Part shown: positions 54,070-63,062 of the stretch, piece by piece | How positions within the stretch are numbered: position 1 is the stretch's first letter | Layout of the letters: each line of letters opens with the position of its first letter | NCBI RefSeq assembly: GCF_000719515.1 | Contig: NZ_JOGR01000008.1 | Location: 62,001-126,000 of the forward strand | DNA from: Glycomyces sp. NRRL B-16210 | GTDB lineage: Bacteria > Actinomycetota > Actinomycetes > Mycobacteriales > Micromonosporaceae | Direction: 5' to 3' | DNA: 64,000 bases | Program-made: the position numbers and the translations under genes | Notes under the pieces: model-generated | What the model saw: only the letters and a program-made list of their open reading frames with translations | The model's database searches: none | Told to the model about the DNA's origin: nothing

Positions 54070-55766
54070 CAGCGGCCTCCCGCTAGTGCGGGCGCGAACG
54101 CGGCGGTGAACGCGTCCACGCTCAGCGGCGGCGGATGCATGCCCAGTTCCCTGCCGAGGACGCTGATCTGCGGCGGCACCAGGTTCACGCGTTCGCACAG
54201 CTCCGCGTCGCCGAACAGCCCCGCGGGCGTGGTGTCGGCGAGTACGCGGGCCTTGCCGAGCACGAGCACGCGCGTGGCCCATTCGGCCACGAGCTGCATG
54301 TCATGGGTGGCGACCACGACGCAGCGGATGCGTTCGGCGAGCGCGGCGAGCATGGCGATCACGTCGTTCCTGGTGGCGGTGTCGAGGCTGGCGGTCGGCT
54401 CGTCGAGCAGGAGCAGCGCCGGGGCCATGGCGAGACCGATGCCGAGCGTGGTGCGCCGCTGCTGGCCGCCGGAGAGGGTCCGCCCGTCGCGGTCGGCGAA
54501 CTCGGTGAGCCGCAGTCGATCGAGCACGTCCTCCACGATGGACTCGGCGTCGGGCCTGCGGCGCTGGGTCGGGAACATCGCGATCTCCTGGCGCACCGAG
54601 TCGTTGAGGAACATCTGCTCGGGATGCTGGTAGAGGTAGCAGACGCGGTCGGCCAGCCGCGCGGGCTTCACGCTGCGCGTGTCGATCCCGTCGACCTCCA
54701 CGGTTCCCTTGCGGGGCACGTTCAGGCCGGTGAGCAGTCGCAGCAGCGTCGACTTGCCGGCGCCGTTGGAGCCGACGAGCGCGATCCGCTCGCCCTCGCA
54801 AAGCGCGAGGTCGACGTCGTCGAGGACCGTCGACACCTCCGAATGCACGTCCCGGTACCCGTGGGACACACCGGAAAGCCGCGCGATCACAGGCCCCGGT
54901 GGTTGCGTCACCGGTTCGGGGACCGGTGCGCCGGGTTCGAGCCCGGCCTCCCGGATTCCCTGCGCCGCTTCGGCGACGGTGAGCGGCACGTCCGTCTCCG
55001 GGATCAATCTGGCTGTCGCCGCGATGATCTGCGGCGCGGGGATGCCGTGCTCGGCCAGTTCCTCGCCGCGGCCCAGCGCCTCGCGCACCGGCAGGTGCCA
55101 GCGGACCGTCCCGGCGGACATGAGGACCACGCTGCGGGCGTACCGGGCGATGAACTCGGCGTGGTGCTCGATGACCACAATGGTGGTCCCGCGTTCCTTG
55201 TTGACGCGCTTGAGCATCCGGTAGGTCTCCTCGGCGCGGGCCGGGTCGAGTTCGGCCACCGGCTCGTCCACCACGATCACCGCCGGGTCCATCGCGAGTA
55301 CCCCGGCGAGCGCGGTGAGATGCTGCTGCCCACCGGAGAGCTCCCACACGTACTTGCGCGCCAAGTGGTCGATCCCGAGCAGCCGCATGGCCGACTCCGA
55401 GCGCTCGCGGTGGTCGGCGAGCCCGAAGTTCACGGGCCCGAAGGCGACGTCCTCGCGCACCGACGGCCTGACCAACTGGTTCCCGAAGTCCTGGTAGACG
55501 TACCCGACGCGGTGCGACAGCGCCGCGACCGAGGCGTCCAGCGTGTCCACTCCGTCCACTGTGACCTCACCGGAGAACTCCCCGGACCAGAAGTGGGGGA
55601 TGAGCCCGTTGAACGCCTTGCACAGGGTGGTCTTGCCCGAGCCGTTCCCGCCGATCACGGCCGTGAAGTCCCCGCGCGCGATGCGCAGGTCCACGCCCTT
55701 GAGGGTGGGTTCGGCGGCCCCGGGGTAGCGGAAGGCCAGGCCGGCGGCGGCGATGACGTCGTCCAC
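54069..55766 (-). CDS. ECF transporter ATPase with two ABC domains
   Basis: 565 residues from the GTG at 55766 with GGAGGA six bases upstream. Domain 1 (about 5-230) has GGNGSGKTTLCKA, LSGGQQHLTAL and VIVVDEP. Domain 2 (about 305-540) has GSNGAGKSTLLRL, LSGGQQRRTTL and LLLLDEPTASLD. The two fused ABC domains replace the usual EcfA1/EcfA2 pair. It is coupled to the S component (two bases between) and the T component. It drives uptake of a small molecule, probably a vitamin or similar nutrient of unknown identity. Confidence 0.92.
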   Translation of the reverse strand: MDDVIAAAGLAFRYPGAAEPTLKGVDLRIARGDFTAVIGGNGSGKTTLCKAFNGLIPHFWSGEFSGEVTVDGVDTLDASVAALSHRVGYVYQDFGNQLVRPSVREDVAFGPVNFGLADHRERSESAMRLLGIDHLARKYVWELSGGQQHLTALAGVLAMDPAVIVVDEPVAELDPARAEETYRMLKRVNKERGTTIVVIEHHAEFIARYARSVVLMSAGTVRWHLPVREALGRGEELAEHGIPAPQIIAATARLIPETDVPLTVAEAAQGIREAGLEPGAPVPEPVTQPPGPVIARLSGVSHGYRDVHSEVSTVLDDVDLALCEGERIALVGSNGAGKSTLLRLLTGLNVPRKGTVEVDGIDTRSVKPARLADRVCYLYQHPEQMFLNDSVRQEIAMFPTQRRRPDAESIVEDVLDRLRLTEFADRDGRTLSGGQQRRTTLGIGLAMAPALLLLDEPTASLDTATRNDVIAMLAALAERIRCVVVATHDMQLVAEWATRVLVLGKARVLADTTPAGLFGDAELCERVNLVPPQISVLGRELGMHPPPLSVDAFTAAFAPALAGGR

Positions 55767-55768
55767 GG

Positions 55769-56665
55769 TCAGTCCTCCGACCGGGCCTTGTCGCGGCGGC
55801 GCAGTGCCCTGGCGGACAACACGATCCCGATGAACACCGCGACGCACACGGCCACGCTGACCCACAGGAAGCCCAGGCCGTACCGGTCGATGAAGTCCGG
55901 TTCCCACAGGCCGAACTTGACGTCGGCGGCCTCCAGGAAGGCGAACACCGCCGACCCGAGCATGAGGAACACGGCGAGCGCGATGAACGCGGCGTTCTGG
56001 CGGGCCCGGCCGGGCACCGGGTGCTCGGCGTCGCGGGGCGCCATGCCCATGAGCGGCTCGATCTTGCCGTGCAGGCGCTTCGCGAGGTACGCGGCGGGGA
56101 TCGCGCCGAAGAGGATGCCGGCGATCACGAAGTCGGAGACGAACGCGAAGCCCTCGATGAGCAGAATGGACTCGGGAAGGCCCTCGACGTACTCGGCGTC
56201 CTCGACGCCGACGACGACCTTCGACATGTCGATGACCCCGCCCACGCCCTTGTCGATGAGCACCGCCACCATTGCGGCCGTGGCGACCTGCCACTTTCGG
56301 CTCGGGTCGCGAACGAGCGACCCGCCGACGTACAGGCCCAGCGAGAGCTGGAGGAAGCCCTCGATCTCGCCGATGCCGGAGAAGTCGCCCATGAGCAGGT
56401 CGACGAACACGATCTCGCCGAGCGGCGCGCCGAGGGCGGCGTAGAGCGGGTGGAAGAGGCTGACCATGACCACCGGCACGAACGCCAGGTAGGCCACCGA
56501 CAGCTCGACGGGGCCGAGCTTGAACTCGGGCAGCACTTCGGTGAAGATGTTCGCCAGGCCGAAGAGGGTCATCGACAGGACGAACACCATGAGCTTCTGC
56601 GAGGAGGTCAGGGACTGCGGGTCGGGCAGGACCCGGCGGACCCCGGGCGGGGCGGTCTCGGTCAT
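55769..56665 (-). CDS. Putative ECF transporter substrate-specific (S) component
   Basis: 298 residues with six to eight transmembrane helices. AAAGG precedes the ATG. The sequence has the long loops and Gly/Ala-rich helices of S components (FGLANIFTEVLPEFKLGPVELSVAYLAF), but no motif that tells biotin, thiamine, cobalt or riboflavin. It is longer than most S components (~200). Its position before the ATPase and T component supports the call. Substrate unknown; the HAD upstream and LacI control hint at a phosphorylatable or sugar-like ligand (inference). Confidence 0.7.
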   Translation of the reverse strand: MTETAPPGVRRVLPDPQSLTSSQKLMVFVLSMTLFGLANIFTEVLPEFKLGPVELSVAYLAFVPVVMVSLFHPLYAALGAPLGEIVFVDLLMGDFSGIGEIEGFLQLSLGLYVGGSLVRDPSRKWQVATAAMVAVLIDKGVGGVIDMSKVVVGVEDAEYVEGLPESILLIEGFAFVSDFVIAGILFGAIPAAYLAKRLHGKIEPLMGMAPRDAEHPVPGRARQNAAFIALAVFLMLGSAVFAFLEAADVKFGLWEPDFIDRYGLGFLWVSVAVCVAVFIGIVLSARALRRRDKARSED

Positions 56666-56716
56666 GGCTGGGCCTTTCTCAAAGGGGGGTTCGCTTGTTG
56701 CAAAGAGGTTCGGCTG

Positions 56717-58345
56717 CTAGGCGGCGCTTCGCGCGGCCTTCAGGGCTTTGTGGACGGCGGACATGGATTCGAGGACGAGATCGGGGCGGTCGGCGGCCGC
56801 ATCGAGTTCGCTGGCCGAGGGCGAGCCGCCCTCGACGATCACGGCGGTGCCGACGCCGGCCGCGCGGGCGGCCTTGACGTCGCGCCAAGGCTTGTCGCCG
56901 ACGAACCAGCACTCGGCGGGGTCGACCCCGAGCGCGCGGGTCGCGGCGAGGACCAGCGCCGGATCGGGCTTGCGGCGGCCCACTTCGTCGGAGTACGCGT
57001 TCGCGCCTACGAGGTGCGCCACCCCCGCGTCATCGAGACGGCGGCGGCCTTCTCTGCCGCAGACGGTGTTGGAGACGATGCCCACCAGCACGCCCTCGCT
57101 GCGGCACCATTCGAGGAGGTCGACCACGCCTTCGCGAAGGCGCGCACGGGACTTGGCGCGGGCGTACTCCTCGGTGAGTGCCGTGGCCTCGGCCAGCAGC
57201 CACTCGCGCGCCGAAGGCGGCAGCGCGGCGGCGGCGTGCTCGCCCCAGAACACGGCGGGCGTGATCTCGCGCCAGACCGGCTCACCGTCCGAACCGGACT
57301 CCGGAGTGCGCTTCAGCCGCCGGTAGGCGTCGAGGGCGTAGCGGAGCGCGTCGGCCATGAGCAGGTCGGTGACCTGGTGCCCGGCGGCGCGCAGGCGAGC
57401 GGCGGTGCGAACGGTGAAGGCGGCCAGCGCCTCCGGGGTCTTGATGGAGGTGACGAGCACGCCGCCTTGATCCAGCAGCAGTGCACGAGGCACCGAAGCG
57501 GCTTCGGGTGCAGGGGGCGTGACCGGGGAGGCGGCGGCGGGCTTCGACTGCGCGAGTGCGGGAACGAGTCCTTCGGGCGTGTCGAAGACGGCGTCGGCCT
57601 TGTCCGCCACGGGGAACGGCGGGCGGTCGGTGTGCTTGGAGCGAGTGAGGATCACCGCGCCCGTCCCGGCGCGGCGGCCGGCCTGCACGTCGCGGTCCTG
57701 AGTGTCGCCGACGTACCAGCACCGCTCAGGACTCGTGCCGAGCGCGGCGGCCGCGCGGCGGATCATCCCGGGATGCGGCTTGCGGATGCCGACCTCGTCG
57801 GAGTACAACTGCACGTCCACCAGGACGTCGAGTCCGAAGCGGCGCATCAGGTTCCGGTGCGAGAGTCCTGAGTGGGCGTTCGAGACGATGCCGACCCGCA
57901 CGCCGAGACCGCGGGCGAGCCGCAGCAGCTCGGCGGCTCCGGGCCGCACGCGGTGGTCGCTGAGGAGCGGATTGATCGCGGCCATGAGCTCGCGCCCGTC
58001 CCCGGCGGCGACGGCCCGTACTGCCTCAGATTGGTCGGCGAGCAGGAAGTCCTCCCACAGCGCGCGGTGCGTCAGCTCGACCGGCTCGATGGTGCGGCTC
58101 ATGGCGTGCTTCCAGTGCTTGAGCGCGTCGAGTCCGGCCGCCATCGAGGCCTCCACCGCGGCCGCGTCCAGGTCGTGTCCGGCCCGGGAGAGCCGCTCGC
58201 GCACCAGTTCCGCTGCGCGCCTGCGGCCCTCGGGGTGCTTCTCGGTCTCGAAGACCACCCCGCCGAAGTCGAGCAGCAGCGCGTCGGGGCGGACGGCGAG
58301 GGCCGCGGCGATCGGCTCGGCGGTGGGGGCGGGGGTGGCGGTCAC
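56717..58345 (-). CDS. Tandem HAD-family hydrolase (two fused HAD domains)
   Basis: 542 residues from the GTG at 58345, with GGAG five bases upstream. HAD-1 (about 18-270): motif I LLLDFGGVV, motif II GIVSNAHSG, motif III Lys in GIRKPHPGM, motif IV YVGDTQDRD. HAD-2 (about 295-540): LLLDQGGVL, GIVSNTVCG, GRRKPDPAL, FVGDKPWRD. In both, motif I has Gly where the second Asp of DxD usually stands (DFGGV, DQGGV), so phosphatase activity may be weak or altered. The operon continues with an ECF transporter, suggesting dephosphorylation or salvage of the imported nutrient. Confidence 0.8.
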   Translation of the reverse strand: MTATPAPTAEPIAAALAVRPDALLLDFGGVVFETEKHPEGRRRAAELVRERLSRAGHDLDAAAVEASMAAGLDALKHWKHAMSRTIEPVELTHRALWEDFLLADQSEAVRAVAAGDGRELMAAINPLLSDHRVRPGAAELLRLARGLGVRVGIVSNAHSGLSHRNLMRRFGLDVLVDVQLYSDEVGIRKPHPGMIRRAAAALGTSPERCWYVGDTQDRDVQAGRRAGTGAVILTRSKHTDRPPFPVADKADAVFDTPEGLVPALAQSKPAAASPVTPPAPEAASVPRALLLDQGGVLVTSIKTPEALAAFTVRTAARLRAAGHQVTDLLMADALRYALDAYRRLKRTPESGSDGEPVWREITPAVFWGEHAAAALPPSAREWLLAEATALTEEYARAKSRARLREGVVDLLEWCRSEGVLVGIVSNTVCGREGRRRLDDAGVAHLVGANAYSDEVGRRKPDPALVLAATRALGVDPAECWFVGDKPWRDVKAARAAGVGTAVIVEGGSPSASELDAAADRPDLVLESMSAVHKALKAARSAA

Positions 58346-58436
58346 GGGCGCTCCAGTCGTCTCGGGGTTGCATGGCCAGCTTCGGGCCGCCCGGTGACCG
58401 AAGGCCCCGCGTCGGGTGAACGAACGCCGAACAGGA

Positions 58437-58450
58437 CTGGAACGTTCCAG
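58437..58450. promoter_or_regulatory. Operator palindrome CTGGAACGTTCCAG
   Basis: A perfect 14-bp palindrome between the divergent HAD/ECF operon and the LacI gene. Size and central CG fit LacI-family operators, so the adjacent regulator is its likely ligand. Confidence 0.65.
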
Positions 58451-58514
58451 ATTTCCTGGTGGGAAAGGCCGGACCGGTTTGCGACCCCTGCCGCCGTGCG
58501 GTGATGATTGGTCG

Positions 58515-59519
58515 GTGACCACCAACCGCCGCCGCCCCACGATCATCGATGTGGCCGCGCACGCGGGCGTCTCGAAGTCCCTCGTCTCGCTCGCCCTGCG
58601 CGGCGACGACGGCGTGGGACCGGCGACCCGCGACCGCATCCTCCGGTCCGCGGCCGAGCTGGGCTACCGCTCGAACGCCCAGGCGCGCGCCCTCGTTCAG
58701 GGTCGCACGGGCCAGATCGGCGTCATCGTCACCGACCTGCGCAACCCGTACCACGCCGAAGTGGCGCTCGGCGTCGAGGAGGCCGCCGAAGTCGAGGGCT
58801 TCGGCACCTTCCTCGCGAACGGCCGCCGCGACCCGACCCGCCTTGCGGCCCAAGTCGAAGCGATGATCGGCCACAACGTCGAAGGCCTCATCGTGGTCAG
58901 CTCCAGAGTGGACCCTGATGCGCTCGCCGTCGCGGCCAAGCGCCTGCCGATCGTCGTGGTCGGCCGACCCGAGACGACCCCCGAAGGCCTCGACACCGTG
59001 TCGAACGACGACATCGACGGAGCAAGACAAGCCGCCGAACACCTCATCAGCCTGGGCCACAAGGACATCGCCTTCGCGACCACCTCAAGTCGCCCGGCGG
59101 CCAGGGCCCGCCTCCAGGGCTACGAAGCCGCCCTCCGTTCAGCGGGCCTCACGCCCCGCACCCACCGCGTCCCGGACGAGTCGCGTCACGAGGCGATCGA
59201 CGCCCTCCTGAGCAGCGGCGCGACCGCGGTCATGGCGAACAACGACGTCCTGGCGATCGAGTGCCTCGGCAGGGCCCACGAACTCGGCCTCCAAGTCCCG
59301 GCCCGCCTCTCCCTCATCGGCTACGACGACACCGAACTCGCCGCCCGCTCCTGGCCGCGCCTGACCAGCATCGACCAACACCGCCCGATCCTGGGCCGCA
59401 CCGCCCTGGCCCTCCTCAAATCCCGCCTGGAAGGCCGCACCGAAGACCGCCACGAAGTCATCCCTCCAACCCTCGTCAAGCGAGACTCGACCGCCGCGCC
59501 ACATGGGGTCCGCCCCTAA
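58515..59519 (+). CDS. LacI-family regulator divergent from HAD/ECF operon
   Basis: 334 residues from the GTG at 58515. Helix-turn-helix: PTIIDVAAHAGVSKSLVSLALRG; hinge SNAQARALVQGRTGQIGVI. Ligand domain: VTDLRNPYHAEVALG, EGLIVVSSRVDPDAL, VSNDDIDGARQAAEHLISLGHKDIAF, ANNDVLAIECLGRAHELGLQVP and terminal VKRDSTAAPHG. All are typical LacI features, with ribose- or sugar-like ligand loops. It lies face-to-face with the HAD/ECF operon and shares the palindrome at 58437-58450. Confidence 0.88.
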   Translation: MTTNRRRPTIIDVAAHAGVSKSLVSLALRGDDGVGPATRDRILRSAAELGYRSNAQARALVQGRTGQIGVIVTDLRNPYHAEVALGVEEAAEVEGFGTFLANGRRDPTRLAAQVEAMIGHNVEGLIVVSSRVDPDALAVAAKRLPIVVVGRPETTPEGLDTVSNDDIDGARQAAEHLISLGHKDIAFATTSSRPAARARLQGYEAALRSAGLTPRTHRVPDESRHEAIDALLSSGATAVMANNDVLAIECLGRAHELGLQVPARLSLIGYDDTELAARSWPRLTSIDQHRPILGRTALALLKSRLEGRTEDRHEVIPPTLVKRDSTAAPHGVRP

Positions 59520-59589
59520 CCGGACCGGGGAGTCGTCTGATGCACCCCGCGTCGGTAGCGAACCCGCCCAGGCTCACACCGTGGCGAGC

Positions 59590-60123
59590 CCGAAAGACCG
59601 AACGCCAAGGTGCGAACTGCGCCGCCAACGGCGACGCGGCAACCGTCGGCGGCCCTGCGCCCTACTGGAACTCCCACGCCTACAACGGGGCCGGGAACAG
59701 GACCTCGGGCCACCTCCAGCTCGCCGGGCAGCCGAACGCTGAGCGCACCTTCAGCTATCCGAGCGCCGGAGGGGCCCGTCCGCACGCGCCGATCGAGGTC
59801 GATTCCGCGACGGGGTTACGCGTATGCCAACCACAACCCGGTGACATACGCGGACCCGACCGGCCTGTTCCTCGGCGGCCTTGCGTCCAAGGCGAAGTCC
59901 GCCGTCGACTCGGTCGCGAACCACCGGTGCGACCGACCTCCTTGCCCACAATGCCCAGTACAAGAACGTGTGCGAGCATAATGCCGGTGCCTATAGAACC
60001 GTCTTTGTAAAGGACATTTGGGATCTTCGAGTCGCCGGTAGAAGAATCCATGGAGATCCCTCGTACTTCAACGTAGGCATTCAACGCCTGTTGGCCTACT
60101 ACCGATCGATCAACAAACTGTAG
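59590..60123 (+). pseudogene. Decayed RHS-repeat polymorphic toxin tip
   Basis: Three frames carry pieces of one RHS C-terminal region: YWNSHAYNGAGNRTSGHLQ and FSYPSAGGARPHAPIEV (around 59660-59800), then YAYANHNPVTYADPTGLF, the RHS core end (about 59815-59870), in another frame. A third frame continues to the stop at 60121-60123 with YKNVCEHNAGAYRTVFVK and a NVGIQRLLAYYRSINKL ending. An internal deletion and at least two frameshifts make it a relic. The last ~60 residues may be the former toxin domain, of no family I recognise. G+C falls after about 59980. Confidence 0.8.
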
Positions 60124-60132
60124 AGGTGGCGA

Positions 60133-60471
60133 ATGATTAGGGATGAGGTGGCGGACCTGGTCAGCAGTGGGCCGTTTCCGTCGGAGGAAGGCACTGTCGA
60201 GGAAATTGCGTGGGTGCAGGAACTGCTTCTTCGTATTCTGCCGCCAATCACGGACGAGGAAGCACGTGCGTTGCTTGCGGTGTTCGGGCCTGATTACTGC
60301 TACGGGCTCTCTGGGACGTTGGTCCACTTGATTGAGACCGCTCCTGGCATCATGTCAATCGAGTTGCCTCGGGACACCGGCAAGCTCGGCATCGAGCGGC
60401 TCATTGCTCGGCGGGAGTTCGGCGAGATGCTGCGTCGACAAGAAGAAGAGGAGTCCGCTGAAGGTCGGTAG
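60133..60471 (+). CDS. Possible immunity protein beside RHS relic
   Basis: 112 residues with GAGGTGG before the ATG. Acidic, helical, no signal peptide or membrane segment. EEIAWVQELLLRILPPITDEEARALLAVFG and YGLSGTLVHLIE form its core; the C-terminus is charged (EMLRRQEEEESAEGR). The family is not recognised. It lies 9 bp after the stop of the RHS relic in lower-GC DNA, the usual place for the toxin's immunity gene. With the toxin tip broken it may persist as an orphan immunity gene (inference). Confidence 0.55.
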   Translation: MIRDEVADLVSSGPFPSEEGTVEEIAWVQELLLRILPPITDEEARALLAVFGPDYCYGLSGTLVHLIETAPGIMSIELPRDTGKLGIERLIARREFGEMLRRQEEEESAEGR

Positions 60472-60909
60472 CGCACCGATGGTGAGGTCGTTGCGGGGGG
60501 ATTGGAGTGAGGAGCCTTGCGTTGGGGTTGCTGAGGACCGCTTCATCGAGTTCGAGTCAGTGATCGGCGAGCGTTTACGGTGCGCCGAGCTTGAGGGGTG
60601 CGAGACGCCCACGATGCAGGCATGTTCGCAGCCCTGTGTGGACCGCCGCCCTGCGGGGCCTGCGCTGGGTCCTCCTCGATGGCGTCTCCCCTTCGAACCT
60701 CGAGATGCCGGCGAGGTCCAGCCATCGCCAACGGCGTCGATCGGCCGCGCTTCGCCGTGAGGCCGAACCGAGAAATAGATGTACGTCGATTGTTGCGCGT
60801 CGCAACAAACAATGCTTAACTCGATTAAGAATATGGCCGAGCTGGTATCTCGGCTCCCAATCCGGCTCCGGGGCTCCGCGGCCGGGTGACCCTCACGAAA
60901 GGCAGTGGT
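60472..60909. other. Intergenic region with paired inverted repeats before mannanase
   Basis: 438 bp with no supported gene. Near its end TTGTTGCG/CGCAACAA (60790-60797 and 60801-60808, three-base loop) and CTTAA/TTAAG (60815-60819 and 60825-60829, five-base loop) lie close together in AT-rich DNA about 100 bp before the mannanase start. They are candidate operator sites. No known CebR-type site (TGGGAGCGCTCCCA) is present. Confidence 0.5.
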
Positions 60910-62298
60910 ATGGCAACGGCAGCCAGTACCCGTCAGCGCCGCAGGGCGTTGCGACTCATCCTCGCCGCGATCGCCGCGGTGGCGCTCGCCGCGGGCGGAC
61001 TCGTCTTCCTCAACCCGGCCCAGGCGCAATCGAACGGCTTCCACGTGGTCGGTTCGGACCTGGTGGACGCCAACGGCAACGTGTTCGTCATGCGCGGCTC
61101 CACCCACCCCTACGAGTGGTATCAGCATCAGACGGATGCCATCAGCGACATGAGCGAGCTGGGCGCCAACACCGTCCGCGTCGTCCTCGGCTCCGGCCAG
61201 CAGTGGGGCCCGAGCCCGGCCGCCAGCGTCGAGGCGATCATCGCCGACTGCAAGGCGAACCGCGTCGTCTGCGTCCTCGAAGTCCACGACACCACCGGCT
61301 ACGCCGACGCTTCGGCGCCGGACGCGGCCAGCCTCGACCAGGCCGTCGACTACTGGGTGAGCATCCAGGACGTCCTGGAAGGCGAAGAGGCGTACGTCAT
61401 CATCAACATCGGCAACGAGCCCTGGGGCAACGAGAACGTCGAGGGCTGGGAACCGGCGATGACGGACGCGATCCAGCGGATGCGCGCGGCCGGCTTCGAG
61501 CACACGCTCATCGCCGACGCCCCCAACTGGGGCCAGGACTGGACGAACACGATGCGCGACGGCGAGACCGCCGAGCGGATCTTCGCCGCCGACCCGCTCG
61601 CTAACACGGTGTTCTCCGTCCACATGTACAGCGTCTACAGCCAGCCGCAGACCGTGATCGACTACTTCGACGCGTTCGAGGCGAAGGGCCTGCCGCTGAT
61701 CGTGGGAGAGTTCGGCGAGGACACGCCGACGACGATCGAGGCGGAGGCCGAAGCCCGTGACCTCGGCTGGATCGCGTGGTCGTGGTCGGGCAACACCGGC
61801 GGCGACCACGACCAGGTGATCGACTTCGACCCGGCTCAAATGCGACCCTGGGGCGAGCGGGTCTTCCACGGTGCCAACGGGATCGGTGCGACCTCTGAGC
61901 GCGCCAGCGTCTTCGGCGACGACCCGGACCCGACGACGCCGGACGACCCGACCACTCCGGACGACCCCACGACCCCGGACGACCCGACGACCGGCCCCGA
62001 GGGCGACTGCACGGCCGCGATCGAGGTCGTGAGCGACTGGGGCTCGGGCTGGCAGGGCAACGTCAGCATCACGGCCGACGCGGCCGCCGTCGACGGGTGG
62101 ACTCTCACGTGGACCTGGCCCGGAACCACCGCGGTCACCTCGTATTGGAACGCCGACCTCACTCAGTCCGGGGCCACGGTGACGGCCTCCGACGTCGGCT
62201 GGAACGCCGCCGTCGCCTCCGGCCAGACCCTCCAGGTGTTCGGCTTCATCGGCAGCGACGCGGCGGTCACGCCCGAGGTGACCTGCACGGCGACGTAA
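60910..62298 (+). CDS. Secreted GH5_8 beta-mannanase with C-terminal CBM2
   Basis: 462 residues from the ATG at 60910 (GAAAGG upstream). The signal peptide ends near PAQAQSN. The GH5 barrel includes NVFVMRGSTHPYEWYQHQT, VLEVHDTTGYAD, VIINIGNEPWGN with the acid/base Glu, and LIVGEFGED with the nucleophile Glu. The HPxxWY-like and EVHDTTGY segments are typical of the actinomycete mannanase subfamily 8. A (DPTTPD)n linker leads to a ~100-residue CBM2 cellulose/chitin-binding domain (CTAAIEVVSDWGSGWQGNVSI, WNADLTQSG, FGFIGSDAA). It should cut beta-1,4-mannan while bound to plant wall. A perfect terminator follows. Confidence 0.88.
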   Translation: MATAASTRQRRRALRLILAAIAAVALAAGGLVFLNPAQAQSNGFHVVGSDLVDANGNVFVMRGSTHPYEWYQHQTDAISDMSELGANTVRVVLGSGQQWGPSPAASVEAIIADCKANRVVCVLEVHDTTGYADASAPDAASLDQAVDYWVSIQDVLEGEEAYVIINIGNEPWGNENVEGWEPAMTDAIQRMRAAGFEHTLIADAPNWGQDWTNTMRDGETAERIFAADPLANTVFSVHMYSVYSQPQTVIDYFDAFEAKGLPLIVGEFGEDTPTTIEAEAEARDLGWIAWSWSGNTGGDHDQVIDFDPAQMRPWGERVFHGANGIGATSERASVFGDDPDPTTPDDPTTPDDPTTPDDPTTGPEGDCTAAIEVVSDWGSGWQGNVSITADAAAVDGWTLTWTWPGTTAVTSYWNADLTQSGATVTASDVGWNAAVASGQTLQVFGFIGSDAAVTPEVTCTAT

Positions 62299-62353
62299 CA
62301 GAGGCACCGCCATGCGCGGATGCGTGCCCCACCCCGGGACGCTCGCACCCGTA

Positions 62354-62389
62354 GGCGCCGTTTCCGACGGACCAGTCGGAAACGGCGCC
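62354..62389. terminator. Perfect 15-bp hairpin after mannanase
   Basis: GGCGCCGTTTCCGAC (62354-62368) pairs perfectly with 62375-62389 around GGACCA, about 55 bp past the stop. Confidence 0.85.
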
Positions 62390-62495
62390 GCGGTCGTTCC
62401 GGGCGGCCGCGGCGTCAGCGAGCCGTACCCCACGGCTGGCAGGGAATCGATACGATCGAGCACTCCAACCCCCTCGATCCTCTGGAGCCCTTGCC

Positions 62496-62978
62496 ATGTC
62501 CCACCCCTTCGAGTCGCCCACCGGATTCTCGAACATGCCCGGCGGCGGGAAGTTCGTCGTGGTCCTGCTGTGGATTCGCTTCGGCCTCGGCATCTGCGCC
62601 GCGCTCGGACTCGTCGCCGCAGTGAGTGCCGTCAACGCGATGCCCGCAGCGGCCGAACTGCTCCCTAGCTGGTACACCGGCTTCGTCGCCTTGAGCGTCA
62701 TTCAAGCGATCGTCTGGGTGATCTTCTACGCCGTGTTCGCGGTGAAGCTCCCGCAGCGCAGCAGCTCCGCCCGAACCGGCGCGATCGTCCTCGAGGTCGT
62801 CGGAGTCGCCCTCACCGCACTCGGCTACGCCGTCATGCAGGGCACGTACGCCGACCTCTCCGCGCAGGGCGCCGACTTCACCGGCACCTACCTGGGAAGC
62901 TGCCTTGGGCTGGTCCTGTCGATCATCGTCATCGCCATCCTGGCAGGCAACGAGATGAAGCAATGGTGCGACCGCTGA
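62496..62978 (+). CDS. Small four-helix membrane protein
   Basis: 160 residues; the first ~18 are cytoplasmic, then four transmembrane helices (about 20-45, 65-88, 95-115, 135-155). The family is not recognised. LPQRSSSARTG between helices 2 and 3 is the only charged loop. It is probably monocistronic. Confidence 0.65.
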   Translation: MSHPFESPTGFSNMPGGGKFVVVLLWIRFGLGICAALGLVAAVSAVNAMPAAAELLPSWYTGFVALSVIQAIVWVIFYAVFAVKLPQRSSSARTGAIVLEVVGVALTALGYAVMQGTYADLSAQGADFTGTYLGSCLGLVLSIIVIAILAGNEMKQWCDR

Positions 62979-63062
62979 ACGGGCGCACGCCACCGAAAAG
63001 AACTGGGCACCAAAGGAACGACCTCTGCACGCGACTCCGACCCACGTGACCGGACGGGTCGC

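Noticed and set aside
60543..60812. 89-codon leftward frame before the mannanase
   Set aside because: No domain, no ribosome site and Arg/Pro-rich composition; it most likely reflects base composition only.
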